In this document: positions 18,054 through 26,797 of the stretch, in pieces | Layout: each line of letters begins with the position of its first letter | Position numbering within the stretch: the first letter of the stretch is position 1 | NCBI GenBank assembly: GCA_000169995.1 | Contig: AAZW01000001.1 | Location: forward strand, 62,001-126,000 | Length of the DNA stretch: 64,000 bases | Direction: 5' to 3' | From: Vibrionales bacterium SWAT-3 | Lineage (GTDB): Bacteria; Pseudomonadota; Gammaproteobacteria; Enterobacterales; Vibrionaceae | Translations under genes and position numbers: made by a program | The notes under the pieces: model-generated | The model's input: the letters and a program-made list of their open reading frames with translations, nothing else | Databases searched by the model: none | What the model was told of the DNA's origin: nothing

Positions 18054-18575
18054 TTAAGCTTGTGCTTTTAGCGCTTTGAAGCGTTCTACTTGGTCGGCAA
18101 TAAGCTCACGCTTTTCATTGCGGCCTAGGTAGATCTTAAAAATGTTCTCGCCCGTTTCACTGAAGAAACCGAAGTAATGACTTTCACGGCCCATGAATGC
18201 TTTGCTCACCAAACCGATCTGTTTAACGTTGTCGAGTTTCAGGTGACCATGAAGCTCGCCCTCTTTGCCCATAAGGTTGTAGTAACCACGCGCTACTTTG
18301 CCTTTAGGGAACGGCGCTTTTACTTCGAAGATTGAGCCGAATGAATGCACGATTGTGGTCACAGGGCCCCAGCCCACTAAACCTTCAAGAATTTCTTGAG
18401 CACGGCTGCCATCTAGCATCACTGCCATGTCGTTTGGAAAAGCAGCAACCACTTCAACTTCTGAAACACCTAGCTTCTCAGCAATTGCAGTAGGAAGCAG
18501 TTTTGGTTCTTCTTCTAGAATGCGAGCGACACGTTGTTCTAGAGTTTCTGTCATTTCTAATGTTGTATCTGTCAT
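18054..18575 (-). CDS. hutX: heme-utilisation carrier protein HutX
   Basis: A 173-residue ChuX/HutX family protein. In V. cholerae HutX is a cytoplasmic heme carrier that hands heme to HutZ. The sequence begins with a helical region (RVARILEEEPKLLPTAIAEKLG, a winged-helix-like segment at about 14-35) and then a beta-rich split domain. It is the middle gene of hutWXZ, 58 bp after hutW. No frameshift or truncation is visible. Confidence 0.93.
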   Translation of the reverse strand: MTDTTLEMTETLEQRVARILEEEPKLLPTAIAEKLGVSEVEVVAAFPNDMAVMLDGSRAQEILEGLVGWGPVTTIVHSFGSIFEVKAPFPKGKVARGYYNLMGKEGELHGHLKLDNVKQIGLVSKAFMGRESHYFGFFSETGENIFKIYLGRNEKRELIADQVERFKALKAQA

Positions 18576-18633
18576 TGAATATGTTTCCGTATAAACGAGT
18601 AATTTACGTAAGTTCTAAATTTAAAATTCGATA

Positions 18634-20043
18634 TTAAGCGTGCTTCAAGCTTGCATGCGGGTGAACGCCCGAACCTGATGCTTTCAGCGCTGGGTGCATT
18701 ACTTGATATTCAGTGTTAAGCACTTGAATCACACTCTGAGCGAGGCTTACTGCCCAGAAGCTGCCAGCAATAGTCAGGCTCAGATAATCTTCTGAAAGCT
18801 CAACCAAGCCATTCTTTTCCCAATGTGAGAAAAAAGGCTTCAAGTAATCGAACGTGTCTTGTCCCATAAAGGTCGGCAACGTACTTCTTCTAACCACACC
18901 AGAATCAAAGCCTGCCTTTAACGTCGAGAAGATTGGCTCTAGTGAGCTTTGCTTCGTCATCATCGCAATCGGCAACTGACCTTGTTTTATAGACTCCATG
19001 TAGCTGTCTAAAGTTCGATGTTGCATCACACCATGGCCGCCAATGTTGCCACCAGCACCACAACCAATTGGAAGCACTTCGGCATAAGTTTTCGCTAAGC
19101 TGTTGTAAATGCTGCGTTCGCGGTTATCGCGAGTCCAGTGATTCACGCTCAGTTGTTTAACCTTGTGCTTAGCCATGAACTCAACACCCGCCAAGTACAT
19201 GCTCGCCTTATCAGGCGTATTGGCCGGCGGTGGGATTTTTCCTTTCTCAACAAGATTAAGCATAGGTGCATTACCCCCAACAATCAGTTGGTAGAGGTCA
19301 ATACCGTGTGCACCAGTAGACATGTAGTCTTCTAAATCTTGTTGGAACACTTCCATAGACTGGTATGGTAATCCGTACAACAAATCCAGAACGATGGGGG
19401 CTTGCTCAGTGCGGCTCAAAGCACTGATACGTTCCAACACAACCTCTCGGTCATCTAGGCGCTTAGCGCTGCGTCGAACTTGAGTGTTGAAACTTTGAAT
19501 ACCAAAGGAGAAACGGTTGAAACCAGCTTCAAGCGCACGATCAAACATCTCGTCGCCAAAGCGATTGATGCGCCCTTCTAAAGTCATTTCCACATCGTTT
19601 GCTAACGGGAAGTATTGGCGAATAGCCTTACCTAGTTGTTCTACCTGTTGAGGCGATAGATCGGTAGGTGTTCCACCACCAATGTAGACGGCGTGAAATA
19701 ATCCAGACTGAGCCCAAGGCGTTTTGGCTTTTTGCTTCAACTCAACCATCAAAGCATCGAAGTACTCATCCACTAATTTGCGGCTTGCGGCATTTTGGAA
19801 GAAGTTACAGAAGGTACAGCGCACACGGCAGAAAGGAATGTGGATATACAGGCAACGCTTATCCTGTTTCTTCCCTTCGCTTAGCATCAGTTCATCAAAG
19901 AGCTCCAACTTCTTGCTCGGATCAACCGGAATTGAGCTTCCTCCGGCGTGTGCAGAATGCTTTTTGGCAAACGCAAAACGAAGCGGATCAGGGCTAGAAA
20001 CGCCCAAGATTGATTCGTCAAATTTATAAATATTAAGACTCAT
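18634..20043 (-). CDS. hutW: radical SAM heme-utilisation protein HutW
   Basis: A 469-residue HemN-like radical SAM protein. The CxxxCxxC cluster motif is at IHIPFCRVRCTFCNF (about residues 67-80), followed by the SAM glycine motif YIGGGTPTD. Homologues (ChuW/HutW) open the heme ring anaerobically by a radical methyltransfer mechanism; before that finding the group was annotated as coproporphyrinogen oxidase, and the local partners argue for heme use. It is first gene of hutWXZ, and its promoter faces tonB across a 160-bp region containing a Fur-box-like site. Confidence 0.92.
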   Translation of the reverse strand: MSLNIYKFDESILGVSSPDPLRFAFAKKHSAHAGGSSIPVDPSKKLELFDELMLSEGKKQDKRCLYIHIPFCRVRCTFCNFFQNAASRKLVDEYFDALMVELKQKAKTPWAQSGLFHAVYIGGGTPTDLSPQQVEQLGKAIRQYFPLANDVEMTLEGRINRFGDEMFDRALEAGFNRFSFGIQSFNTQVRRSAKRLDDREVVLERISALSRTEQAPIVLDLLYGLPYQSMEVFQQDLEDYMSTGAHGIDLYQLIVGGNAPMLNLVEKGKIPPPANTPDKASMYLAGVEFMAKHKVKQLSVNHWTRDNRERSIYNSLAKTYAEVLPIGCGAGGNIGGHGVMQHRTLDSYMESIKQGQLPIAMMTKQSSLEPIFSTLKAGFDSGVVRRSTLPTFMGQDTFDYLKPFFSHWEKNGLVELSEDYLSLTIAGSFWAVSLAQSVIQVLNTEYQVMHPALKASGSGVHPHASLKHA

Positions 20044-20123
20044 ATAATCTCTCTAAACACTTACATAGCAAAGTCTGGAAGACTATTCGCTAAAAACTGA
20101 GAGAATCATAAATAGCCACAAAT

Positions 20124-20141
20124 GATAATGCAATTGATAAT
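20124..20141. promoter_or_regulatory. Fur-box-like site in the hutW/tonB divergent promoter
   Basis: GATAAT-GCAATT-GATAAT at 20124-20141, immediately preceded by AAT and followed by TGATC. Two exact GATAAT hexamers in the same orientation are separated by one degenerate hexamer, matching the hexamer model of the Fur box. It lies between two heme-iron operons known to be iron-regulated in V. cholerae, so control of both by Fur is the natural reading. Confidence 0.7.
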
Positions 20142-20204
20142 TGATCTTATTTAGATTCTAAGCAATAATCCGGTACAGAATTTAGATTTGGTAAAGGATT
20201 GAAA

Positions 20205-21014
20205 GTGAACGTTCCTAGGTATGTTATTGCAGGCGGTGCATCGTTAGTGATTCATGCGGCGCTATTATTTGTCGCTCAAGAATCCAAAGTATTTGCGATG
20301 CCTGCTGGTAGCCAATCGAACACGGTATCGATCAACTTCACTCCGAAGAGCACACCTTCTCAAGCTCAACAAAAAACGGTCACTGAGCCCGTTGTACCAG
20401 AACCAACCAAAGAACCTGTTTCAAAGGCAGAGCCTAAACCAGTAGAGCCAAAAGCTGTTGAGCCAAAACAGGCTAAACCAACACCTAAGAAAAAGGCGAT
20501 CACCAACAAGCCACAGCCCAAAAAAGTCGAAAAGAAGATTGTTGAAAAGAAGCCGGTTCAAAAAAAGCCAGTAGCTGAAAAGAAGGTCGTTAAGAAAGAG
20601 CGCCCTGAGCCAAAAGCAAAGTCAAAACCTACGCCACAACCAGAAAAGTTAGCCGACAAGAAAGTCGATAAAAATATGGACGAGTCTGCCAACCAACCTC
20701 AGGAAGTAAACCAAGGCCTATCAAACAAAGAGCCCGTATTAATCACGAAGCCATCATTTTCTTCTCGCCCTACACCGCCGAATTACCCTCGCCAAGCACG
20801 ACGTCGTGGTATCGAGGGTGTAGCAACTTACGAGATCTGGCTAGACGCTGAAGGTAAACAAGTTAAACAAGCATTAGTAAATTCATCAGGCGCACTGATG
20901 CTCGACAACGCCGCATTAGAAGCCATTAAACAATGGAAGTTCTCACCTCACACTGTCAACGGCCGAGCAATCGCTCACCGTGTACAAATACCTGTTCGTT
21001 TTAGGTTGGATTAA
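20205..21014 (+). CDS. tonB: TonB energy-transducing protein (TonB1 system)
   Basis: A 269-residue TonB. One N-terminal membrane helix (about 8-26) is followed by a long Pro/Lys/Glu-rich spacer (about 55-170, with EPK, PKK and KKP runs) and a C-terminal TonB domain containing YPRQARRRGIEG and VRFRLD. It spans the periplasm to energise outer-membrane heme and siderophore receptors. I chose the GTG at 20205, which has AAAGGA 6 nt upstream; a TTG at 20199 is the alternative. It heads tonB-exbB-exbD-hutBCD, the layout of V. cholerae TonB1. Confidence 0.93.
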   Translation: MNVPRYVIAGGASLVIHAALLFVAQESKVFAMPAGSQSNTVSINFTPKSTPSQAQQKTVTEPVVPEPTKEPVSKAEPKPVEPKAVEPKQAKPTPKKKAITNKPQPKKVEKKIVEKKPVQKKPVAEKKVVKKERPEPKAKSKPTPQPEKLADKKVDKNMDESANQPQEVNQGLSNKEPVLITKPSFSSRPTPPNYPRQARRRGIEGVATYEIWLDAEGKQVKQALVNSSGALMLDNAALEAIKQWKFSPHTVNGRAIAHRVQIPVRFRLD

Positions 21015-21016
21015 TC

Positions 21017-21718
21017 ATGCAACAAATCAGTTACTTACAAGATCAACTTGGCTTAATGACTTGGCCGCTTCTCATCTGTTCAGCACTCACGGCAATGATC
21101 ATCGCTGAGCGAATCTTCCAAGTCATGCTCAGCATTGGTGTTGGCAAGCGTGCTATCCGCCGCGAGCTAAACCAAATTTCACCCACTAACAGCCAAGAAA
21201 TCGAAGCACTTGCTCATTCAATTTCAGGCAAAAGACCTTTGCTATACAAAGGTGTCTCTATGCTGCTCGCTCATCACTCATTTTCAAAGGGGTTACGTGA
21301 AGATGCTGCAGGGATCTGGCTACAAGAAAAACGCCACCAATTGCACGCAGGCCTAAGACTGCTTGGCTTAATCGGCGTGATTAGCCCACTGATTGGGCTG
21401 CTGGGCACGGTACTTGGCCTTATTGAAATGTTCAAAGGTGTTGCCGCAACTACAGGCAGCATCACACCAAATGATCTAGCAGACGGCCTTGGATTAGCAA
21501 TGAGAACGACCGCTGCAGGCTTAATGATCGCACTGCCTGCTATTTCGGGTGCACAACTATTAGGCCTTTGGGCTGACCGAGTGCTTGCTCAACTAGAACA
21601 CACTCTGAATTACGTAAATGTATGGCTAGAAGGCATGTCTATTCAAACAAACCAGTCTGGCGATGTAAATCATATGTCTGCAAGCCAAGCCTCTGTAGGT
21701 AATGTGAGCCAAGCATGA
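21017..21718 (+). CDS. exbB: ExbB proton-channel subunit
   Basis: A 233-residue MotA/TolQ/ExbB family protein with three hydrophobic segments (about 14-36, 115-137, 160-182). The family core GVISPLIGLLGTVLGLIEMF is followed by AMRTTAAGLMIALPA. With ExbD it forms the inner-membrane proton channel that powers TonB. It starts 2 bp after tonB and overlaps exbD by 4 bp, so the three are translationally linked. Confidence 0.94.
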   Translation: MQQISYLQDQLGLMTWPLLICSALTAMIIAERIFQVMLSIGVGKRAIRRELNQISPTNSQEIEALAHSISGKRPLLYKGVSMLLAHHSFSKGLREDAAGIWLQEKRHQLHAGLRLLGLIGVISPLIGLLGTVLGLIEMFKGVAATTGSITPNDLADGLGLAMRTTAAGLMIALPAISGAQLLGLWADRVLAQLEHTLNYVNVWLEGMSIQTNQSGDVNHMSASQASVGNVSQA

Positions 21719-22128
21719 TTAAAACGCCCCACTCATCTCACACACAGAGCCTAGCGCCGGACTTAACGCCTCTGCTCGACATCATTTTTATTGTGATGGT
21801 TTTTCTACTGCTTACAGCTTCGGTAAAGCTGGAATCACTCGAAGTTGAGCTACCAAGTTCGGACGTCAAAAACGTTTCAGAGGTCCACAAAGATTCGATT
21901 AGCGTCAATATCTTAGACCATGAACCTTACTGGGCTATCAACGGAAAAGAATACATTGACTGGGAAAACTTTAAGATTGCCTTGTTAGAAGAGACAGGCT
22001 CAACAGATAAAAAGCCGATCATCATTGGCGCGGATAAAGCCGCCAACGTGGAGAACCTAGTGAAACTGCTGTCTTTCCTTCAAGAGAATGGAATTCCTGC
22101 AACTCAATTACTCACTGACGATGGCTAG
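21715..22128 (+). CDS. exbD: ExbD proton-channel subunit
   Basis: A 137-residue ExbD/TolR protein. One membrane helix (about 17-38) carries the essential Asp in LTPLLDIIFIVMVFLL, and a small periplasmic domain follows. It overlaps the end of exbB by ATGA. It supplies proton-motive energy to TonB with ExbB. A 145-bp gap separates it from hutB; no promoter or Fur site was obvious there, so read-through is likely. Confidence 0.94.
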   Translation: MIKTPHSSHTQSLAPDLTPLLDIIFIVMVFLLLTASVKLESLEVELPSSDVKNVSEVHKDSISVNILDHEPYWAINGKEYIDWENFKIALLEETGSTDKKPIIIGADKAANVENLVKLLSFLQENGIPATQLLTDDG

Positions 22129-22273
22129 AGCGGCACGCGATATTCAGAAGATTTGGCTCTTAGTAACTAAGACCAAGTAGTCGGATCTGAATCTCTCTAT
22201 TGATTAGAACTCACATGCGAACGGACTGCTCACTGAGTTTCTTCGCGATACAAAAAGATATAAAGAACTTATT

Positions 22274-23164
22274 ATGAATAACTTAAACGTGCTCAATAAA
22301 TTAAAGACCAAGACACACCTCCTTTCAGTGGCCGCTATGAGCCTGGCATTGACTGCGCCAACCGCGATGGCAAACGACGTCGAACAACCTCGCATCATCA
22401 GTGCTGGCAGTGCCGTTACCGAATTAGTTTTGGCGCTTGGTGCAGAAGAACAATTGGTTGGCATTGATGTAACCAGTCGTTTCCCTCAATCTGAAAAACT
22501 GCCTAAGATCGGCTACCACAGAAACCTATCTGCTGAAGGTTTGCTTGCCCTAGAACCCACTACACTGATTGGTTCTGATGAGATGGGACCGGACAACGCG
22601 ATCTCTCAACTGAAATCTGCGGGCGTCGATGTCGAAATCGTGAACACTGAGGCTAACGTTGAAGGACTATTGAAGCGTATCGATCAAATCGCGAAGATCA
22701 CACACACCGAAGATCACTCACAGCAAGTCAAAGCCTATGTAAATCAAAAGATTGCGGCACTTAAAGCGAATCAAGTACCAAGTAACCAAGCTAAGAAAGT
22801 ACTGTTCTTATTGCTGCACGAAGGTCGCCCTGCCAACGTAGCGGGTGGTGAAACATCACCAAATGCGATCATTGAATTGGCTGGCGGTATCAACCCAGCA
22901 GCTCAAAGCCTTACATCTTACAAACCACTATCAATGGAATCGCTTGTCGAGATGCAACCTGATGTCATTTTAGTGAGTGGACGCAGTTACCAAAAAATGG
23001 GCGGCGCTGATGCGATCCTTAAATCGTTACCTATGTTAGCGGCAACCCCTGCAGGCATGAACAAGCAAATCATCACTGTAAATGGCAGTGCTTTAGTGGG
23101 CGGACTTGGTCTGGAAAGCCTTTCAGAAGCCAAGCGACTAAACGCACTTATCTATCCGCTATAA
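22274..23164 (+). CDS. hutB: periplasmic heme-binding protein HutB
   Basis: A 296-residue heme ABC transporter binding protein of the PhuT/ShuT/HmuT group. A signal peptide ends near LTAPTAMAND (about residue 34). The heme-ligand tyrosine motif is visible as IGYHRNLSAEG, followed by the two-lobed helical-backbone fold of this group. It carries heme from the outer-membrane receptor to HutCD. It is separated from hutC by a 106-bp gap containing a long imperfect hairpin. Confidence 0.94.
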   Translation: MNNLNVLNKLKTKTHLLSVAAMSLALTAPTAMANDVEQPRIISAGSAVTELVLALGAEEQLVGIDVTSRFPQSEKLPKIGYHRNLSAEGLLALEPTTLIGSDEMGPDNAISQLKSAGVDVEIVNTEANVEGLLKRIDQIAKITHTEDHSQQVKAYVNQKIAALKANQVPSNQAKKVLFLLLHEGRPANVAGGETSPNAIIELAGGINPAAQSLTSYKPLSMESLVEMQPDVILVSGRSYQKMGGADAILKSLPMLAATPAGMNKQIITVNGSALVGGLGLESLSEAKRLNALIYPL

Positions 23165-23182
23165 CTCGACTACCTATTCCAA

Positions 23183-23255
23183 CTATTGCTGTAGCCTAGC
23201 TCCATCACCAGCCCTTTAAAACCATGTTGGTGATGAGCTTTCTGGCTAGCAATAG
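23183..23255 (+). repeat. long imperfect hairpin between hutB and hutC
   Basis: The left arm (CTATTGCT, AGCC, AGCTC, ATCACCA from 23183 to 23210) pairs with the right arm (TGGTGAT, GAGCT, GGCT, AGCAATAG from 23228 to 23255). About 24 base pairs form, with small bulges and an 18-nt loop. It fills most of the intercistronic gap and is not followed by a T run. A role in mRNA processing or differential stability of the binding-protein transcript is inferred from position. Confidence 0.65.
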
Positions 23256-23270
23256 ACTTAGAGGCCCTTT

Positions 23271-24308
23271 ATGTTGCTACGATCCGTCCCCCTAAAAACA
23301 ACGATGTTAGGCCTAGGTGCTACCCTAGCTTTTGTTGCACTGTACTCGATTACTGTTGGGCCAATGAACATTAGCTTAGCGGACAGCGCCAAAAGCTTAA
23401 TTCAACCAAACAATGACTTAGCACCTCACATCAACTTGGTGATTCAAGAAATTCGCTTACCTAGAACCATCTTGTGCATGCTGATTGGTGCAATCCTCGC
23501 CTTGTGTGGCGCAGTGATGCAGGGTTTGTTTAGAAACCCACTTGCAGAACCTGGCATCATCGGTGTGTCTGCGGGCGCAGCATTAGGTGCTGCATTGGCT
23601 ATTGTTTTGTTTTCTGAGCTTTCACTTCAATACCCGGCATTCATGAACTTTGCCGCAGTGCCTGTATTTGCCTTTTTGGGTGGCGCTCTAACCACATTGC
23701 TGGTTTACAAACTTGGTACTGGCAAATTCGGCACCTCAGTGACTATCATGCTATTGGCAGGTGTGGCGATCAGCGCACTTTCAGGTGCAGGGATTGGCTT
23801 CTTAAACTTCATCGCAGATGATCAAATGTTGCGTGACCTGTCGCTATGGTCGATGGGGTCATTAGCAGGCGCTAAATGGTCAGGGATTATACTTGCTGCT
23901 GTCACCCTCGTTGGGCTATTCGTCGTTTTCTACCGCCAAGTAATGTCTTTGAATGCCTTACTCTTAGGTGAATCAGAAGCGCAACACCTAGGCATTCCAG
24001 TTCAAAAACTGAAACGACAGCTGATTCTACTGACGGCAGCAGGTGTGGGTATCACAGTAAGCCTGTCTGGCATGATTGGCTTTATCGGGCTTGTGATCCC
24101 TCATTTGGGCCGCATGTTAGCGGGTCCTGATCACCGAGTTCTATTGCCATTGTCAGCGGTGCTAGGTGCACTACTGTTAACAGCGGCAGACATGTTCTCA
24201 CGCGTTGCTCTTGCACCAGCCGAATTACCGGTAGGTATTGTCACTGCGATTATTGGCGCGCCCTTCTTCTTGTACCTACTATTCCAACAGAAAGGGAGAA
24301 TCCTTTAA
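23271..24308 (+). CDS. hutC: heme ABC transporter permease HutC
   Basis: A 345-residue FecCD-type permease with about ten membrane segments. The family runs are RLPRTILCMLIGAILALCGAV followed by NPLAEPGIIGVSAGAALGA, and in the second half GMIGFIGLVIPHLGR, the loop that contacts the ATPase. It moves heme across the inner membrane together with HutD. Its stop codon overlaps the ATG of hutD by one base (TAATG), indicating coupled translation. Confidence 0.94.
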   Translation: MLLRSVPLKTTMLGLGATLAFVALYSITVGPMNISLADSAKSLIQPNNDLAPHINLVIQEIRLPRTILCMLIGAILALCGAVMQGLFRNPLAEPGIIGVSAGAALGAALAIVLFSELSLQYPAFMNFAAVPVFAFLGGALTTLLVYKLGTGKFGTSVTIMLLAGVAISALSGAGIGFLNFIADDQMLRDLSLWSMGSLAGAKWSGIILAAVTLVGLFVVFYRQVMSLNALLLGESEAQHLGIPVQKLKRQLILLTAAGVGITVSLSGMIGFIGLVIPHLGRMLAGPDHRVLLPLSAVLGALLLTAADMFSRVALAPAELPVGIVTAIIGAPFFLYLLFQQKGRIL

Positions 24309-25090
24309 TGTTTCCTGCAGCGTTAAAAGCGACCGATATTGAAGTAAAGTTCGGCAGCAAAAAGATACTAGATAGTGTATCCATAGAGATTGAAGCAGGA
24401 AAGGTAACCACACTGCTTGGCCCAAATGGAGCAGGCAAAAGCACACTGCTCAAAGCCTTATGCCAAGAGATATCCAGTACCGGCGACATTCAATATTTTG
24501 GGCATGCGAAAGACAAATGGCCTTCACACAAGTTGGCGAAACATCTGGCTATGCTTCCTCAACACAGTACGTTGACCTTCCCATTTTTGGCACACGAAGT
24601 TGTCGAGCTTGGTGGCATTCCACTGCAAGAGTCAAACAAAACACTGACCAACATCGCGAACCAAAAGATGGACATCGCCGATGTATCTCACTTAGGAGAG
24701 AGGCTTTACCCTTCTCTGTCTGGCGGTGAAAAGCAGAGAGTTCACTTGGCTCGAGTACTCACTCAGCTCCACCACTCAGGCGATCAATGCATCTTAATGC
24801 TTGATGAACCTACCTCTGCATTAGATCTTGCCCACCAGCACAACACGCTAAAGATCGCGAGAGAACTTGCAGACAATCATAATGCAGCCGTTATCGTGGT
24901 GTTGCACGATCTAAACTTAGCGGCTCAGTATTCCGACCGATTGGTGGTATTGAAAGATGGTAATTTAGTGTGTGATGGCAGCCCTTGGGAAGCGCTCAAG
25001 CCGTCAATGATTGAAAATGTTTATGGATATAAAAGCATCGTAGAAAAGCACCCGACGATGAGCTTTCCTCAGGTACACCCGGCACAATAA
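24308..25090 (+). CDS. hutD: heme ABC transporter ATPase HutD
   Basis: A 260-residue ABC ATPase of the HmuV type. Walker A is GPNGAGKS, the Q-loop is in AMLPQHS, the signature is LSGGEKQRVHLAR and Walker B is ILMLDEPTSALD, followed by the H-loop VVVLHDLNLA. It supplies ATP energy for heme import with HutC. It is the last gene of the heme operon, followed by a strong terminator at 25150. Confidence 0.95.
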   Translation: MFPAALKATDIEVKFGSKKILDSVSIEIEAGKVTTLLGPNGAGKSTLLKALCQEISSTGDIQYFGHAKDKWPSHKLAKHLAMLPQHSTLTFPFLAHEVVELGGIPLQESNKTLTNIANQKMDIADVSHLGERLYPSLSGGEKQRVHLARVLTQLHHSGDQCILMLDEPTSALDLAHQHNTLKIARELADNHNAAVIVVLHDLNLAAQYSDRLVVLKDGNLVCDGSPWEALKPSMIENVYGYKSIVEKHPTMSFPQVHPAQ

Positions 25091-25149
25091 ATTCAATTTA
25101 GATCCTGCTCATTTTTAGCACTCACCACTAATGATAATTAAATCATTAT

Positions 25150-25177
25150 AAGCCTCTATTTTATCGAGGCTTTTTTT
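25150..25177 (+). terminator. terminator of the heme transport operon
   Basis: Stem AAGCCTC / GAGGCTT (25150-25156 with 25166-25172), loop of 9 nt, followed by a run of T's. It lies 60 bp after the hutD stop. Confidence 0.85.
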
Positions 25178-25447
25178 ATTGACTCATAGCCTCTCTCTCG
25201 CCTTAAACTTAATTTTACCAGTAACCATAGCAATGCTCCCAAAACGTCTCACCTCGAGCCTTTGAGGCGCTAGAAATGAACATTATCAGTAGACACTCGC
25301 CAAGTTAGATTGGAAAAGATGAGCACAAGGCAAATGTAAGCCTATAAAAAGAAAAGAAATATCGCTATTAGAGAAGCGAATAAACGAGCTGATTTAGAGA
25401 GTGACAAAAGAAAAGAAGTGACAGCTATCAGGCGATAGGCACAAAAA

Positions 25448-25465
25448 AAGCTCCCTCAGGAGCTT
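25448..25465 (-). terminator. terminator of the TetR-like gene
   Basis: Stem AAGCTCC / GGAGCTT with loop CTCA. It is followed on the minus strand by TTTTT, 18 bp past the stop codon. Confidence 0.85.
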
Positions 25466-25482
25466 CTTTTAGTACGTATTGA

Positions 25483-25944
25483 TTATTGGCTCATACGAAT
25501 CAGTGATTTACCAATCAACCACTCAAGTTCTTTACCGCTTGTATCACCAAACTGAGTCTCAGTTAGCTTGTAAAGACGATCAATACCGTTTGCCGCAAAT
25601 TCGTGTGCGTTTTCAGCTGTAACGATATGGTGGAAAAGTAAACGCAAGATTGCTAGGAACTCAGCGTCTTCAAGCGCTTTAACCCAGCTAGCTGAAAATG
25701 CATCAAGACCATTTTCGAAATCAATGTGCTCCATGAACATCTTGAAGATTCGACCGTCTAGAGCAGCTGTGAAATCTGTTTTCTTTGGAAAGTGGTGGCT
25801 TATACCTGTACGAGAAACGCCCGTTTGCTGACTCAACGTCGTGTATGACATCTTGTCGTAACCCAACCTTAGTAACTGGTCTACAACGGCATCCATAATC
25901 TTCTGGATTGTGATTTCTGTATCTTCTTTACTACGCTTTGGCAT
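25483..25944 (-). CDS. short TetR-family-like transcriptional regulator
   Basis: A 153-residue protein with a TetR-type HTH at about residues 12-60 (MSYTTLSQQTGVSRTGISHHF). The C-terminal helical ligand region is short: usual TetR proteins have about 190-220 residues. No truncation is evident, since the stop is followed by a proper terminator. It follows the hut operon, as a TetR gene does in V. cholerae. The ligand and targets are unknown; the 530-bp region upstream, with a CRP-like site, may be under its control. Confidence 0.82.
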   Translation of the reverse strand: MPKRSKEDTEITIQKIMDAVVDQLLRLGYDKMSYTTLSQQTGVSRTGISHHFPKKTDFTAALDGRIFKMFMEHIDFENGLDAFSASWVKALEDAEFLAILRLLFHHIVTAENAHEFAANGIDRLYKLTETQFGDTSGKELEWLIGKSLIRMSQ

Positions 25945-26089
25945 ATTCAGGCTCTTCTCTTTGTAAATCCATCTAACTCAATAAAATGAAGTCAGAATGA
26001 AAATTGTTATCAGCATTATGTGAGCAAGGCATTTTTTCGCAAGTATTTCCATTAAAATACCCGCCAGTACTTCGCATAAACAACTTTAC

Positions 26090-26120
26090 AGTGCTGCCTC
26101 TTTGGGCACTTTGTCTAATT
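26090..26120 (+). ncRNA. possible 3' end of an unannotated small RNA
   Basis: AGTGC-TG-CC (26090-26098) can pair with GGGCACT (26104-26110) with a 2-nt bulge, followed by TTTGTCTAATTATTC. This resembles an intrinsic terminator on the plus strand, but the nearest upstream gene on that strand ends 1 kb earlier with its own terminator. A candidate -10 (TAAAAT near 26054) precedes it. The evidence is weak: no conservation or expression can be judged here. Confidence 0.2.
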
Positions 26121-26303
26121 ATTCTTCGAAAGTAACCTTACCGCTCTAAGTGGTTAATCTAAAATAACTACTTAGAATATCAAATACCCAACAATAAATT
26201 CATTGTATAAATACCTATCAAGCAATAGATAGTCTTATAAAATTAGTCACGACGCAACTAACTGAATGATATTCTAACAAATTAATGACACTGCTTTTCA
26301 ACA

Positions 26304-26325
26304 AAACATGAGATAGATCACATAC
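26304..26325. promoter_or_regulatory. CRP-like binding site upstream of the DUF406 gene
   Basis: AAACATGAGATAGATCACATAC matches about 15 of 22 positions of the CRP consensus, with an intact TCACA right half and a TGA left core at the correct spacing. It lies 150-170 bp upstream of the gene at 26475 and 360 bp upstream of the TetR-like gene, so either could be controlled. Confidence 0.55.
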
Positions 26326-26474
26326 ATATTTGTCGGCGCGAATGTACATATTCATTTAATCCCACAACAAACAACATAGCATACCAGTGCGAATTAGTTC
26401 AAAGATTTTAATTTTTGTAGATACAGTTCAAATTGCTCGTTAGAATAACCGCAGATTTTGTAAGAGGATTATTT

Positions 26475-26774
26475 ATGAGCCAAGATATGGGTAACAACGA
26501 CGTATGTGAAGCTTGCGGCTGTGCAGGCGAAATCGGGTTCATCATTAAAGAAGGTGACGATGTTGCTGAAGTAACGGTATACGGCAACTCGAAAGCACTA
26601 ATTGAAGCTGAATTTGCAAAGTACGTAGAGCTAGCAAAGCAAGTGTCTAGCAATGTTGAGTATGAAGCGTCAGAAATGACCGAAGAAAGTACTGAACTGC
26701 ATGCACGCTTCAAGTTCGAAGTAAGCGCAGAAAAGATTATTTTCGAACTTAAGACTCGCTCTCTAGCGCGTTAA
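26475..26774 (+). CDS. YfcZ/YiiS-family (DUF406) protein
   Basis: A 99-residue cytoplasmic protein of the DUF406 family (E. coli YfcZ/YiiS). Visible landmarks are NDVCEACGCAGEIGFIIKEGD near the N terminus and KIIFELKTRSLAR at the end. The function of the family is unknown. I chose the ATG at 26475 because AAGAGGA lies 6 nt upstream. A long regulated leader with a CRP-like site precedes it, and a bidirectional terminator follows. Confidence 0.88.
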   Translation: MSQDMGNNDVCEACGCAGEIGFIIKEGDDVAEVTVYGNSKALIEAEFAKYVELAKQVSSNVEYEASEMTEESTELHARFKFEVSAEKIIFELKTRSLAR

Positions 26775-26797
26775 TATAAGCATTTATGCTCTTATAT

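Larger units (their letters stand above)
25091..25482. other. gene-free stretch between hutD and the TetR-like gene
   Basis: It contains the hutD terminator (25150-25177) and, at the far end, the TetR-gene terminator (25448-25465). An AT-rich dyad AATGATAATTAAATCATTAT near 25128-25148 resembles a Fur box in part, but no gene starts downstream of it. No ORF with a ribosome site was found in the middle. Confidence 0.5.
25945..26474. other. 530-bp gene-free regulatory region
   Basis: This separates the TetR-like gene from the DUF406 gene. It contains a CRP-like site (26304-26325) and a possible plus-strand terminator hairpin (26090-26120) that belongs to no annotated gene. A weak Fur-like stretch lies near 26000. 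No protein-coding ORF with a ribosome site was seen. Confidence 0.5.

Noticed and set aside
25126..25150. Fur-box-like dyad downstream of hutD
   Set aside because: No gene starts after it, it abuts the terminator and is likely AT-rich chance similarity.
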